A stretch of 64,000 nt of DNA from Agromyces luteolus (lineage in GTDB: Bacteria; Actinomycetota; Actinomycetes; Actinomycetales; Microbacteriaceae), in NCBI RefSeq assembly GCF_009729855.1, contig NZ_WODA01000002.1, forward strand, positions 248,001 through 312,000. The letters are read 5' to 3'. Positions 8,139 to 17,835 of this stretch are shown piece by piece. Position numbers and translations under genes: made by a program. The stretch's first letter is position 1. Each line of letters opens with the position of its first letter. The notes below the pieces were generated by a model. That model ran no database searches. It saw only the letters and a list, made by a program, of their open reading frames with translations, and was not told where the DNA came from.

Positions 8139-9507
8139 TGGCGGGCCTCTCCTTCGGGAGTTCGTAGAGGATGCGCTTGTCGCGCAGTGCGATCGCCGAA
8201 CCGAGCGTCAGCAGTCCGATGCGGCCGAGGAACATGAGCACCACGAGGATGAGCTGGGCGGTCGGCGGCAGGTCGCCCGTGATGCCGGTCGACAGCCCGA
8301 CGGTCGCGAACGCCGAGACGGCCTCGAACGCGACGAGGTCGAGGTCGAGCTTCGTGAGGTGCATCAGCAGGATGATCGCCGCCATCACGGCACCCACCGC
8401 GACGAGCGCGACCGTGATCGCCTGCCGGTGCACGGCCCGGCTCAGGCGCTTGCCGAAGATGTTGACGGCGCCCTCGCCGCGGAACTCGGTCATCAGGATG
8501 AAGAAGAGCACCGCGAACGTCGTCACCTTGATGCCGCCGGCGGTGCCGGCCGGGCCGCCGCCGATGAACATGAGCACGTCCATCACGACCCAGCTCTCGT
8601 CGTGCATCTGGCCGACGTCGATGCTGTTGAACCCCGCGGTGCGGGTCTGCGTGGACATGAAGAACGCGGCGAGCAGCTTCGCGCCCGGCGCCAGCGGGCC
8701 GAACGTGCCCTCGTTGTCCCACTCGGCGATCGCGAGGTACGCCGTGCCGCCGACGAGCAGCACGATCGTGCCCCACAGCACGAGCTTGGTGTTCATCGAC
8801 CAGTGCAGCGGCCGCGTGAACTCCTTGCGCAGCTGCATGATGACGGGGAAGCCGAGGCCGCCGAGGATGATCGCCACGGACATCGGGATGCAGATGAACG
8901 GGTCGGCGACGAAGTCGATCATGTTGTCCGAGTACAGCGCGAAGCCCGCGTTGTTGAACGACGAGACCGAGTGGAACAGCGCGTGCCACGCGGCATCCGC
9001 CGGGCTGTAGTCGTAGCCGAAGAGGAACCGCGGGAACAGGAACAGCCAGGTCAGGCCCTCGATGGCGAACGAGATCAGCACGATCCCGCGGACGAGGCCG
9101 CGCACGTCGTCGTACCCGACCGCCTTCGCCTCGGCCGCCGTGTTGAGGCGCGATCGCACGCTCATCTTGCGCGCGAGCACCAGGCCGATGAGCGAGGCGA
9201 AGATCATGATGCCGAGGCCGCCGAGCTGGATGAGCAGCATGATCACGACGTGCCCGAGCGGACTCCAGTGCAGCTCGGTGTCGACGACGGTGAGGCCCGT
9301 CACGCAGACGGCGCTCGTGGCCGTGAAGAGCGCGTCGATGAAGCTCGTGCCGCCCGGCTCGAGCGTCATCGGCGGCAGCCAGAGGAGGAGGGTGCCGACG
9401 ATGACGGCGGCGGCGAAGCCGACCACGACGGTTTGGGCCGGGTGGAGACGGATGCCCCGTCGGAAGCGGTGCGGCCGCCGTTCGCGGACCGACCCTCTGA
9501 AGGTCAC
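8131..9507 (-). CDS. ktrB: KtrB/TrkH-type potassium channel subunit
   Basis: A 458-residue integral membrane protein with the four M1-P-M2 repeats of the Trk/Ktr/HKT family. The P-loop filter segments are visible as VCVTGL, SFNNAGF, TRTAGFN and TVGLSTG. It forms the K+-selective pore and pairs with KtrA, whose gene overlaps its 3' end. I place the start at the GTG at 9507, giving MTFRGSVRERR; an ATG 13 codons upstream (9546) is the alternative and neither has a strong Shine-Dalgarno site. The 99-bp gap to the divergent YccF gene should hold both promoters. Confidence 0.93.
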   Translation of the reverse strand: MTFRGSVRERRPHRFRRGIRLHPAQTVVVGFAAAVIVGTLLLWLPPMTLEPGGTSFIDALFTATSAVCVTGLTVVDTELHWSPLGHVVIMLLIQLGGLGIMIFASLIGLVLARKMSVRSRLNTAAEAKAVGYDDVRGLVRGIVLISFAIEGLTWLFLFPRFLFGYDYSPADAAWHALFHSVSSFNNAGFALYSDNMIDFVADPFICIPMSVAIILGGLGFPVIMQLRKEFTRPLHWSMNTKLVLWGTIVLLVGGTAYLAIAEWDNEGTFGPLAPGAKLLAAFFMSTQTRTAGFNSIDVGQMHDESWVVMDVLMFIGGGPAGTAGGIKVTTFAVLFFILMTEFRGEGAVNIFGKRLSRAVHRQAITVALVAVGAVMAAIILLMHLTKLDLDLVAFEAVSAFATVGLSTGITGDLPPTAQLILVVLMFLGRIGLLTLGSAIALRDKRILYELPKERPAIG

Positions 9508-9606
9508 CGCGGAATCATACGCCCGTCGCGCTCGCGCGCAACCCATGTCCGGTCCACGGGGGTCAACCCGATTCCGCGGGCCGTCGGGCGATGCGATGAT
9601 CGGGCC

Positions 9607-9981
9607 ATGCTGAACACGATCCTGAACGTCGTCTGGCTGGTCCTCGCGGGCATCTGGCTGTGGATCGGCTACATGCTCGCCGGCCTGCTCATGTGCATCC
9701 TCATCGTGACGATCCCGTGGGGCATCGCGTCGTTCCGCATCGCGAACTACGCGCTCTGGCCGTTCGGCCGGCAGGTCGTGTCCAAGCCGACGTCGGGCGC
9801 CTGGTCGTTCATCGGCAACGTCGTCTGGGTGCTGCTCGCGGGCTGGTGGCTCGCCCTCGAGCACCTCGTCACGGGCGTCATCATGTGCCTCACCATCATC
9901 GGCATCCCGCTCGGCATCGCGAACTTCAAGCTGATCCCGGTCTCGCTCGCACCGCTCGGCAAGGAGATCGTCGACGCGTAG
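9607..9981 (+). CDS. YccF domain-containing membrane protein
   Basis: A 124-residue protein made of two similar halves, each with the conserved YccF pattern (VWLVLAGIWLW...IPWGIASFRIANYALWPFG and VWVLLAGWWLA...IPLGIANFKLIPVSLAPLG). Four hydrophobic segments are predicted. The molecular function of the YccF family is not established. The start is the ATG at 9607 with no obvious Shine-Dalgarno sequence; GATGAT at 9595-9600 may be a -10 box, in which case the mRNA would be nearly leaderless. It is divergent from ktrB. Confidence 0.9.
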   Translation: MLNTILNVVWLVLAGIWLWIGYMLAGLLMCILIVTIPWGIASFRIANYALWPFGRQVVSKPTSGAWSFIGNVVWVLLAGWWLALEHLVTGVIMCLTIIGIPLGIANFKLIPVSLAPLGKEIVDA

Positions 9982-10103
9982 CCGACGCGTCGACGTCGCC
10001 GTGGCGGCGTCCCGGTGAACGGCGGGCGAACTCCCCGTCGGTTCCAGCGGATGCCCAGCCGGAACCGGTTGCATCCTCGGCCACCGCGCCTAGCGTGATC
10101 CCG

Positions 10104-12251
10104 ATGGGGGATTCGACGAGCGTGCTGCGGCAGCGCTCCGCACGGCCGCGCGGCGGGTTCCGCCCCGACGTCCAGGGGCTCCGCGCGATCGCGGTGCTGC
10201 TCGTGGTCGTCTACCACGCGGGCGTCGGGCTCCTGCCGGGCGGCTACGTCGGCGTGGACGTGTTCCTCGTCGTCTCCGGCTTCCTGATCACCGGGCACCT
10301 GATCGGATCGCTCGCGGACCGAGGGCGGATCGACCTGTCCGACTTCTTCGCGCGCCGTGCGCGCCGCATCCTGCCCGCGGCGCTCGCCGTCGCCGCCGCC
10401 ACGGTCGCGATCGCCCTCGTCGTCGTGCCGCCGCTGGAGCACGCCCGACTGCTGGGCGACGCGGCCGCGGCCGTGCTGTACGTGCCCAACGTGCTCTTCG
10501 CAGTGCAGGGCACCGACTACCTCGCCGAGGAGGCGCCGAGCCTCTTCCAGCACTACTGGTCGCTCGGCGTCGAGGAGCAGTTCTACCTCGCATGGCCCGT
10601 GCTGCTCGGCGTCGTCGCGACCGTGGTGCTCGGCCGCCTCGGACGACCGCGTCGGGGCGGCGCACGGTGGTCGCGGCTGCGCCCGCGGGCGGACCGGCTC
10701 GGCTCGGACGGCCTCGGCCCGGCGCGACTCGTCGTCGGCGCGACCGCTGCGGTCGTGCTCGTCGCATCGCTCGCCACCGCCGTGGCGCTCACCGCCTCGT
10801 CGCCCTCCTGGGCGTTCTTCGGCCTGCACGCCCGGGCCTGGGAATTCGCAGCGGGCGGCCTGCTCGCGGCGGTGCTCGCGATCCGGCCCCGGTGGGTCGA
10901 CGGATGGCTCGGCGCCGCCCTGGGCTGGCTCGGCGTCGTCGGCATCGCGACGGCCGCCCTCGCCTATACCGGCGACCTCGCGTACCCCGGCTGCTGGGCG
11001 GTGCTGCCGGTCGCCGGTGCGGCCCTCGCGATCGCGGGCGGCGACTCGGCGCATCCGGCGTCGATCCGGCGGGTCATGAGCGTCAGGGCGATGGTGTTCG
11101 TGGGCACGATCTCCTACTCCCTGTACCTCGTGCACTGGCCAATGCAGACGATCCCGGAGGCCACGCTCGTCACCGGCGGCTCGCTGCCGCCCGAGGTGCG
11201 CCTCGCGCTCGCGGCGGCGAGCGTCCCGGTCGCCTGGCTCGTGCACCGGTGGGTCGAGACCCCGTTCCGGACGCCGCGGCCCGAGCGACGCCGTCCCCCG
11301 GTCGTCGTCGCCGCGACAGGCGTGGTCGCCTCGGCGGCGCTCGCGGTCGGATGCCTCGCCGTGGCGTCGTTCGGCACCTCGCGCGAGATCGTCGGCGATG
11401 CGTCCGCTCCCGACGACACGATCGCCCCGCCGCCGATCGCCAGTTCGCCGAGCCCCGACCGGCCGGTCGACGCGGACGTGGTGCCCTCCCTCGCGGGCGC
11501 CGAACACGACCTTCCCTCGATCATGGAGACCGGCTGCCAGCTCGGGCGTGCGGGGACCGACCCGACCGGGTGCAGCTTCGGCGACCGGGGACCGTCCGTC
11601 GCGACCTTCGGCGACTCGCACATGGCGCACTGGGTCCCCGCCTTCCAGGAACTCGCCGACCGCGGGCTCATCCGACTCACCAACCACTCGAAGAGCTCGT
11701 GCCCGTCGATCGACATCCCCGCGACGTTCCGCGGATCGGGCGCGTACCCCGAGTGCGACACGTGGCGCGCGGCCGTGCTCGACGGGCTCCGCACCGACCC
11801 ACCCGACCTCGTCGTGCTCGCCAACTACGCCGGCAACGACTTCGCGGTACCGCGCGACGAAGTCGCCGAGCGCTGGCGTGCGGGCCTCGAGCGCACGATC
11901 GCGGCGCTCCCGCCGACGAGCGCCGTCGTCGTCATCGCGGACACCCCCGACCTCGGCTTCAACCCGGCCACGTGCCTGTCGGTCCACCTCGAGGACGCCT
12001 CGCCGTGCGCGCCGACGCGCGCGAGCGCGCTCGACGAGGCCGCGCGTGCGGCGGAACGCGAGGCGACCGAGCGCTCCGGCGCCGCGCTGCTCGACCTCAC
12101 GGACTGGTTCTGCGACGACCGTCGGTGCCCGCCGGTCTCGGGCGACGTGCTCGTGTACCGCGACAGCCACCACGTCACCGCGACGTTCGCGCGCGGCATG
12201 GCGCACGTGATCGGCACGGAGCTCGGAGTCGTGACGACACCGTCGGACTGA
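10104..12251 (+). CDS. Acyltransferase 3 (OafA-type) fused to SGNH domain
   Basis: A 715-residue protein. Residues 20-380 form an acyltransferase-3 membrane domain with about ten helices and the conserved FRPDVQGLRAIA...H38 start; the HYWSLGVEEQFY motif follows near 150. After a Pro/Ser linker, residues about 480-715 form an extracytoplasmic SGNH domain with GDSH (Ser505) and a C-terminal Asp-x-x-His near 687-690. Such proteins O-acetylate cell-envelope polysaccharide, with the membrane domain supplying acyl groups to the SGNH transferase. The acceptor glycan is unknown. A TAGCGT -10 element at 10091-10096 lies 7 nt before the ATG, consistent with a leaderless mRNA and supporting this start. 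Confidence 0.93.
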   Translation: MGDSTSVLRQRSARPRGGFRPDVQGLRAIAVLLVVVYHAGVGLLPGGYVGVDVFLVVSGFLITGHLIGSLADRGRIDLSDFFARRARRILPAALAVAAATVAIALVVVPPLEHARLLGDAAAAVLYVPNVLFAVQGTDYLAEEAPSLFQHYWSLGVEEQFYLAWPVLLGVVATVVLGRLGRPRRGGARWSRLRPRADRLGSDGLGPARLVVGATAAVVLVASLATAVALTASSPSWAFFGLHARAWEFAAGGLLAAVLAIRPRWVDGWLGAALGWLGVVGIATAALAYTGDLAYPGCWAVLPVAGAALAIAGGDSAHPASIRRVMSVRAMVFVGTISYSLYLVHWPMQTIPEATLVTGGSLPPEVRLALAAASVPVAWLVHRWVETPFRTPRPERRRPPVVVAATGVVASAALAVGCLAVASFGTSREIVGDASAPDDTIAPPPIASSPSPDRPVDADVVPSLAGAEHDLPSIMETGCQLGRAGTDPTGCSFGDRGPSVATFGDSHMAHWVPAFQELADRGLIRLTNHSKSSCPSIDIPATFRGSGAYPECDTWRAAVLDGLRTDPPDLVVLANYAGNDFAVPRDEVAERWRAGLERTIAALPPTSAVVVIADTPDLGFNPATCLSVHLEDASPCAPTRASALDEAARAAEREATERSGAALLDLTDWFCDDRRCPPVSGDVLVYRDSHHVTATFARGMAHVIGTELGVVTTPSD

Positions 12252-12300
12252 GCGGTCCGCACGCCGCGGTGTCAGCCGTCGCGCGTAGGCTCATCGCTCG

Positions 12301-13674
12301 ATGAGCACCACCACCCCGCGCTCCCGACCGGCCGCACGCCGTGCGGTCGACCGCGACATCCTGCGACTCGCCGTCCCCGCGCTCGGCGCGCTCATCGCCG
12401 AACCGCTGTTCCTGCTCGCCGACACCGCGATGGTCGGGCACCTCGGCGCGGCGCCCCTCGCGGGCCTCGGCCTCGCGAGCGCCGTGCTGCAGACGATCGT
12501 CGGCCTGATGGTGTTCCTCGCGTACGCGACGACCCCGTCGGTCGCACGGCGACTGGGTGCGGGCGACGAGCGCGGCGCCGTCGCGGCCGGCATCGACGGC
12601 CTCTGGCTCGCGCTCGGGCTCGGCGCCCTGCTCGCCCTCGCCGGGTGGTTCGCCGCACCGATGCTCGTGGGCGCCTTCGGCGCCTCCGCCGACGTCGCCG
12701 CCGAGGCATCCGTCTACCTCGCGATCTCGATGGCGGGCCTGCCGGCGATGCTCGTCGTGTTCGCCGCGACCGGCCTGCTGCGCGGCCTGCAGGACACCCG
12801 CACCCCGCTGTGGGTCGCCGGCCTCGGCTTCGCGGCGAACATCGCGCTCAACGCGCTCTTCATCTACGGCCTCGGCTGGGGCATCGCGGGGTCGGCGATC
12901 GGCACCGTGGTCGCGCAGTGGGGCATGGTGCTCGTCTACCTCGTCGTGGTCGCGCGCCATCGCGCCCGCGTCGGCGCGAGCCCGTGGCCGCACCACGCGG
13001 GCGTGCTGCGCGGCGCGCGCGACGGCGGGTGGCTGTTCCTGCGCACGGCGAGCCTGCGCGTGGCGCTGCTGCTCGCGACGTGGGCGGCGACCTCGCTCGG
13101 GCGCGACGAGCTCGCGGCCTACCAGGTCGCGATCACGATCTACTTCACGCTCGGGTTCGCGCTCGACGCGCTCGCGATCGCCGCGCAGGCGCTCATCGGC
13201 AAGGGGCTCGGCGCCGGCGACGTCGACGTGGTGCGAGCCGTGCTCCGACGGTGCATCGAGTGGGGCGTCGGCGCGGGCGCGGTCATCGGCGCCCTCGTCG
13301 TCGCGACCGCGTGGGTGCTGCCGGCGGTCTTCACCTCGTCGGCCGAGGTCGCGGCGCTGCTGCCGCCCTCGCTCGTCGTGCTCGGCCTGTCGGCGCCGCT
13401 CGGCGGCCTCGTGTTCGTGCTCGACGGCGTGCTCATCGGCGCGGGCGACGCCCGCTACCTCGCGTGGACGGGCCTGGTCAACCTCGCCGCGTTCGTCCCG
13501 ATGGCGTTCGGCGTCGTCTGGTGGGCGGATGCCTCCGGCGCCGCCGTCTCCGGCGCGGCGGCGCTCGCGGCGCTCACCGCCGCGTTCTCGCTCGGCTACC
13601 TCGCCGCGCGCGCCGTCACGCTCTCACTGCGGGCGCGCGGGCGGGCGTGGATGGTGACGGGCGCGCCGGCCTGA
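12301..13674 (+). CDS. MATE family efflux transporter (DinF-like)
   Basis: A 457-residue protein with twelve membrane segments in two six-helix halves, as in the multidrug and toxic compound extrusion family. The N-terminal LAVPALGALIAEPLFLLADTAMVGHLG pattern and the LRGLQDT loop are typical of the DinF subgroup. It is expected to export cationic compounds by H+ or Na+ antiport; the substrate is unknown. The ATG is 9 nt after a TAGGCT -10 box (12286-12291) and has no Shine-Dalgarno sequence, so the transcript is probably leaderless. It lies 49 bp downstream of the acyltransferase gene but appears to have its own promoter. Confidence 0.93.
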   Translation: MSTTTPRSRPAARRAVDRDILRLAVPALGALIAEPLFLLADTAMVGHLGAAPLAGLGLASAVLQTIVGLMVFLAYATTPSVARRLGAGDERGAVAAGIDGLWLALGLGALLALAGWFAAPMLVGAFGASADVAAEASVYLAISMAGLPAMLVVFAATGLLRGLQDTRTPLWVAGLGFAANIALNALFIYGLGWGIAGSAIGTVVAQWGMVLVYLVVVARHRARVGASPWPHHAGVLRGARDGGWLFLRTASLRVALLLATWAATSLGRDELAAYQVAITIYFTLGFALDALAIAAQALIGKGLGAGDVDVVRAVLRRCIEWGVGAGAVIGALVVATAWVLPAVFTSSAEVAALLPPSLVVLGLSAPLGGLVFVLDGVLIGAGDARYLAWTGLVNLAAFVPMAFGVVWWADASGAAVSGAAALAALTAAFSLGYLAARAVTLSLRARGRAWMVTGAPA

Positions 13675-13718
13675 CCGTCGCCCCGCGCGAGACCGTGCCC
13701 CCGCGTGACCAATGGCCC

Positions 13719-13736
13719 GTCCGTGCGCGCACGCAC
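13719..13736 (+). terminator. Short hairpin after MATE gene
   Basis: Perfect 7-bp arms CCGTGCG/CGCACGG around a 4-nt loop lie 45 bp past the MATE stop. No T-tract follows, as is common in high-GC actinobacteria. TAGGTT directly after it may be the -10 of the next gene. Confidence 0.4.
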
Positions 13737-13775
13737 GGCCTAGGTTCGAGGCAGCGCCGTTCGAAGGAGGCCGAC

Positions 13776-14537
13776 ATGCCCGCGCGTCGCGCCCTGCCCC
13801 GCCCCGCCGTCCACGCCCCGAACCGTGCGATCGCCCGCACCTCGGCGGCGATCCTCGCCGCCGGCGTGCTCGTGGGGCTCACCGCGTGCGTGCCCTTCGT
13901 CACGGCCGGCGACACCCGCACCGAGACGCGGGAGATCGACGACGCGTCGGGCGTCGTGCTCCGCGGCGCGGGCGACATGACGATCCGGCTCGGCGAGTCG
14001 CCGTCGCTCACCGTGACGGGCGGCGAGAACGTGCTCGACCGCCTCACGACCGAGGTGGAGGGCGACCAGCTCGTGATCGACGTCCAGCGCGGCCCGATCG
14101 TCGTCGGCGCGCGCGACCTGGTCTTCGACATCACCCTGACCTCGCTCGAGTCGGTCCTCATCTCGGGCTCCGGCGACGTGACCGCCGAGTTCGGCGACGC
14201 CGACGACGTGGCGCTCGAGATCCGCGGCTCGGGTGAGATCGAGACCGATGAGCTCGACGCGACATCCGTGCGCGCCTCGATCAGCGGGTCGGGGTCGATC
14301 GTGCCGTCCGGGACCACGGAGGAGCTCCAGGTCCAGGTCGACGGATCGGGTGACGTCGACGCCTCGCAGCTCCGCGCCGACAGCGCGCGCGTCGTGCTCT
14401 CGGGATCGGGTGAGATCTCGGTCGACGCGTCGGACTCGCTCGAGGTCGTGCTCTCGGGCAGCGGCACGGTGCGGTACTCGGGGCGTCCGGAGATCCGCAG
14501 CACCGTCTCGGGCTCGGGCGAGATCACGCCGTCCTGA
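13776..14537 (+). CDS. DUF2807 head GIN domain lipoprotein
   Basis: A 253-residue protein. An Arg-rich N-terminus and hydrophobic segment end in a lipobox (VGLTAC, Cys38), so it should be a membrane-anchored lipoprotein on the outer face. The remainder is a DUF2807 (putative auto-transporter adhesin, head GIN) domain: a right-handed beta-helix-like run in which a Ser-Gly-Ser-Gly turn recurs about seven times (ISGSGDV, IRGSGEI, LSGSGTV and similar) with a spacing of 16-22 residues. The function of the family is not established. The ATG is preceded by GAAGGAGG. It converges with the LacI gene across a large palindrome. Confidence 0.9.
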   Translation: MPARRALPRPAVHAPNRAIARTSAAILAAGVLVGLTACVPFVTAGDTRTETREIDDASGVVLRGAGDMTIRLGESPSLTVTGGENVLDRLTTEVEGDQLVIDVQRGPIVVGARDLVFDITLTSLESVLISGSGDVTAEFGDADDVALEIRGSGEIETDELDATSVRASISGSGSIVPSGTTEELQVQVDGSGDVDASQLRADSARVVLSGSGEISVDASDSLEVVLSGSGTVRYSGRPEIRSTVSGSGEITPS

Positions 14538-14575
14538 GCGGCGACGCCCGCCCCAGCCGATTCACGCCTCCTCCG

Positions 14576-14643
14576 CGAGCGCGTGTATCTCCGACGAGCG
14601 CGTTCGCGGACGCACGCGCGCTGGTCGGATGTACACGCGCTCG
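14576..14643. repeat. 68-bp imperfect palindrome between convergent genes
   Basis: Two 27-bp arms (14576-14602 and 14617-14643) are reverse complements with three mismatched positions, around a 14-nt loop. It sits between the convergent DUF2807 and LacI genes and could act as a bidirectional terminator. It is far longer than a typical terminator hairpin and lacks T-tracts. Confidence 0.75.
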
Positions 14644-14690
14644 AGATGCGGAAGCGCGCCCCGAGCGCGGCTCGACCGAGCGTCGGGCGC

Positions 14691-15767
14691 TCAGGCGCGG
14701 GGCGGCGCGGTCGTGTCGCCCACGTGCAGCGTGCTCGTGAAGTCGGTGCCGGATGCCGCTTCGCCCGACAGCATGCGGACGATCGCCTCGCCAGCCGCGC
14801 GACCCTTCGCGACCGACGGCTGCACGAGCGTCGTCAGGTCGTGCTGGAGGCCGTCGACGCGGATGCCGTCGAACCCGATGACGCTGAGGTCGCCCGGCAC
14901 CTCGAGGCCGAGTTCCTCAGCCGCCTGGATGACGCCGGCCGCGAGCAGGTCGGACTGCGCGATGATCGCGGTCGGCCGCGCCGCGGCATCCGCCAGCAGG
15001 GGGCGCGCCGCCTCGAGGCCCTCCTCGATCGAGCTCGCGCCCGCCACGCTCACCCGGATGCCGGGGAAGACGTCGCGCGCGCCGCGCAGCCGCTCGACGG
15101 CGGTGTCGACGGTCGCGCCGGCCTCGATCTCGGGCGTGAGCTCGCCGCGCGCGCGCGTGGGCTCGAACGGCAGCGTGACCGTCGCGACCTCAGTGTGCCC
15201 GAGCGCGCGCACGTGCTCCGCGCCGAGCCGCGTGGCCTCGCGGTTGTCGATCGTGATCTCGGGGATGTCGCCGCCGGGCGCGCCCTCGATGGCGACGAGC
15301 GGGATGCCGCGGCGCTGGAGCGCCTCGACCTGGCGGAAGAACTTCGGGCTGCAGCCGATCAGAACGACGGCGTCGACCGGGGCGGTGTCGAGGCTGACGG
15401 GCGCGTCGGGGTCGCCCGAGTCGGTGAAGAGGAGCAGGCCGGCGCCGAGCGGGGCGATGCCCTCGGTCAGTCCGTCGAGGGTCTGGATCTTCACCGGGTC
15501 GAGGAACGCGGCGCGCACCCGCTCCTCGAGGACGACGCCGACGATGCCTGAGCGGCCTCGGCGGAGCGACCTGGCGCGCGGGTCGGGGCCGGCGTAGCCG
15601 AGCTCGGATGCCGCGGCGAGGACGCGCTCCTTCGTGGCATCCGACACCGGGCCGGAGCCGCTGAAGGCGAGCGACGCCGTCGATGCGGACACGCCTGCGA
15701 GCGCGGCGACGTCGGCGAGCGTCACGCGCGTGGTGGCGGCGGTCGTGGCGGCGGGTTCGGGGCTCAC
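14691..15767 (-). CDS. LacI-family transcriptional regulator of the MFS transporter locus
   Basis: A 358-residue LacI/GalR regulator: HTH at about 14-40 (VTLADVAALAGVSASTASLAF), hinge helix, then a periplasmic-binding-like effector domain. The HTH second helix reads SASTASLAF in place of the common SxxTVSRVL. The start is GTG at 15767: a TACAAT -10 box (complement of 15774-15779) is 6 nt upstream, so the mRNA appears leaderless. The perfect palindrome TCGAATCGATTCGA (15783-15796) lies just upstream of the -10, consistent with autoregulation. The same palindrome occurs twice before the MFS gene at 19383, its likely target. The effector is unknown. Confidence 0.92.
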   Translation of the reverse strand: MSPEPAATTAATTRVTLADVAALAGVSASTASLAFSGSGPVSDATKERVLAAASELGYAGPDPRARSLRRGRSGIVGVVLEERVRAAFLDPVKIQTLDGLTEGIAPLGAGLLLFTDSGDPDAPVSLDTAPVDAVVLIGCSPKFFRQVEALQRRGIPLVAIEGAPGGDIPEITIDNREATRLGAEHVRALGHTEVATVTLPFEPTRARGELTPEIEAGATVDTAVERLRGARDVFPGIRVSVAGASSIEEGLEAARPLLADAAARPTAIIAQSDLLAAGVIQAAEELGLEVPGDLSVIGFDGIRVDGLQHDLTTLVQPSVAKGRAAGEAIVRMLSGEAASGTDFTSTLHVGDTTAPPRA

Positions 15768-15782
15768 CCTTCGATTGTACGG

Positions 15783-15796
15783 TCGAATCGATTCGA
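15783..15796. promoter_or_regulatory. LacI-type operator, autoregulatory copy
   Basis: Perfect 14-bp palindrome TCGAATCGATTCGA with the central CG typical of LacI-family operators, positioned between the -35 region and the TACAAT -10 of the LacI gene. Two identical copies are at 19305-19318 and 19320-19333. Confidence 0.8.
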
Positions 15797-15824
15797 GGGC
15801 GCCCTGAGCCATTCCGGCGTTGGA

Positions 15825-15900
15825 GTTTGTGGGCCTTCCCTCGGTCTGTAGGACGCCGGCAGACCTTTGCGTCCTCCAAAGCGCCCATGGTCCTACAAAG
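15825..15900. repeat. Nested inverted repeat, diverged copy of the 44-kb element
   Basis: The outer arms are GTTTGTGGGCC (15825-15835) and GGTCCTACAAAG (15889-15900). The inner arms are GTAGGACGC (15848-15856) and GCGTCCTCC (15869-15877). The spacing and the GTAGGAC/GTCCTAC core match the element at 44151-44230, but the arms are less perfect. It lies between the SRPBCC and LacI genes. Confidence 0.6.
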
Positions 15901-15902
15901 CT

Positions 15903-16000
15903 GGCGAGGCGAGGCGAGGCGGCGCGAGGCGCGAGGCGCGGCGAGGCGAGGCGAGGCGATGCGGCGCGAGGCACGCGGGCAGGCGAGCGCGCGCGAGGCG
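15903..16000. repeat. GCGAG-type low-complexity tract
   Basis: About 100 bp of irregular tandem GGCGA/GCGAG repeats (GGCGAGGCGAGGCG and variants) fill the gap between the SRPBCC stop and the nested inverted repeat. No coding signal is seen. Confidence 0.75.
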
Positions 16001-16011
16001 GCGCCTCGGCG

Positions 16012-16446
16012 TCAGCCGCGCTCGGCGATCTCCTTGACCTTCGCGACGAGCGAGTCCCACATGCGCTTCGCGTGCGCCGCCGACTCGGGCGTCGCGTTGT
16101 TGTCCTGCGAGAGCGAGAGCACGGTCGGCGCATCGCCGCCGCCGTCGATCGTCCACGTGAGGGTGTGGTGGTCGTCGGGTTCGAGTCCGCTCGTGCGGCG
16201 GGGGCTGAAGTGCGTGTGCACGAGGCGATGCGGAGGGTCGATCTCGAGCACGGTCCCGTGGTCCTCGTAGGGCCGGCCCTGCCACTCGCCCCTCCACCGC
16301 AGCGCTCCGCCGACCATCCAGTCCGCGTCGAGCCGGGTGCCGAACATGTACTCGCGCGCCGCTTCGGGGTCGGTGATCACCGCCCACACGCGTTCCGGCG
16401 GCGCATCGATCTCGACCGCCGAGGTCACGACCAGGTCCTCCAGCAT
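16012..16446 (-). CDS. SRPBCC (AHSA1/START-like) domain protein
   Basis: A 144-residue single-domain protein with the helix-grip pattern of the SRPBCC/AHSA1 group: VTSAVEIDAPPERVWAVITDPEAAREYM at the start, a central GTVLEIDPPHRLVHTHFSP strand pair and a long C-terminal helix (AHAKRMWDSLVAKVKEIAE). It likely binds a hydrophobic ligand in its central cavity; no specific role can be assigned. The ATG at 16446 has GGAG seven bases upstream; longer frames extend upstream but look like non-coding Arg-rich sequence. Confidence 0.9.
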   Translation of the reverse strand: MLEDLVVTSAVEIDAPPERVWAVITDPEAAREYMFGTRLDADWMVGGALRWRGEWQGRPYEDHGTVLEIDPPHRLVHTHFSPRRTSGLEPDDHHTLTWTIDGGGDAPTVLSLSQDNNATPESAAHAKRMWDSLVAKVKEIAERG

Positions 16447-16639
16447 CTCCTGCCTCCCGTCGTCGTCGGGCGCCCGCTGCGCGGGGTCGGGTCGACCTCC
16501 GCGTCGACGCCGCAGACGGCCCGGAGCCGCCGGCGACGCGAGCCCCTCGCGCCCGACGCGGATCGCGCGTCGGCGCACTGCCGACGCTACGCCGACCGCG
16601 GCGAGTCCACAGCCCCCTTGCGCGCGACGGGCCGATCGA

Positions 16640-17833
<1,194 letters not shown>

Positions 17834-17835
17834 GT

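Noticed and set aside
8131..10074. Longer ktrB frame to 10074
   Set aside because: The extra N-terminus is charged, antisense to the YccF gene and lacks the family's sequence; the protein begins near 9507.
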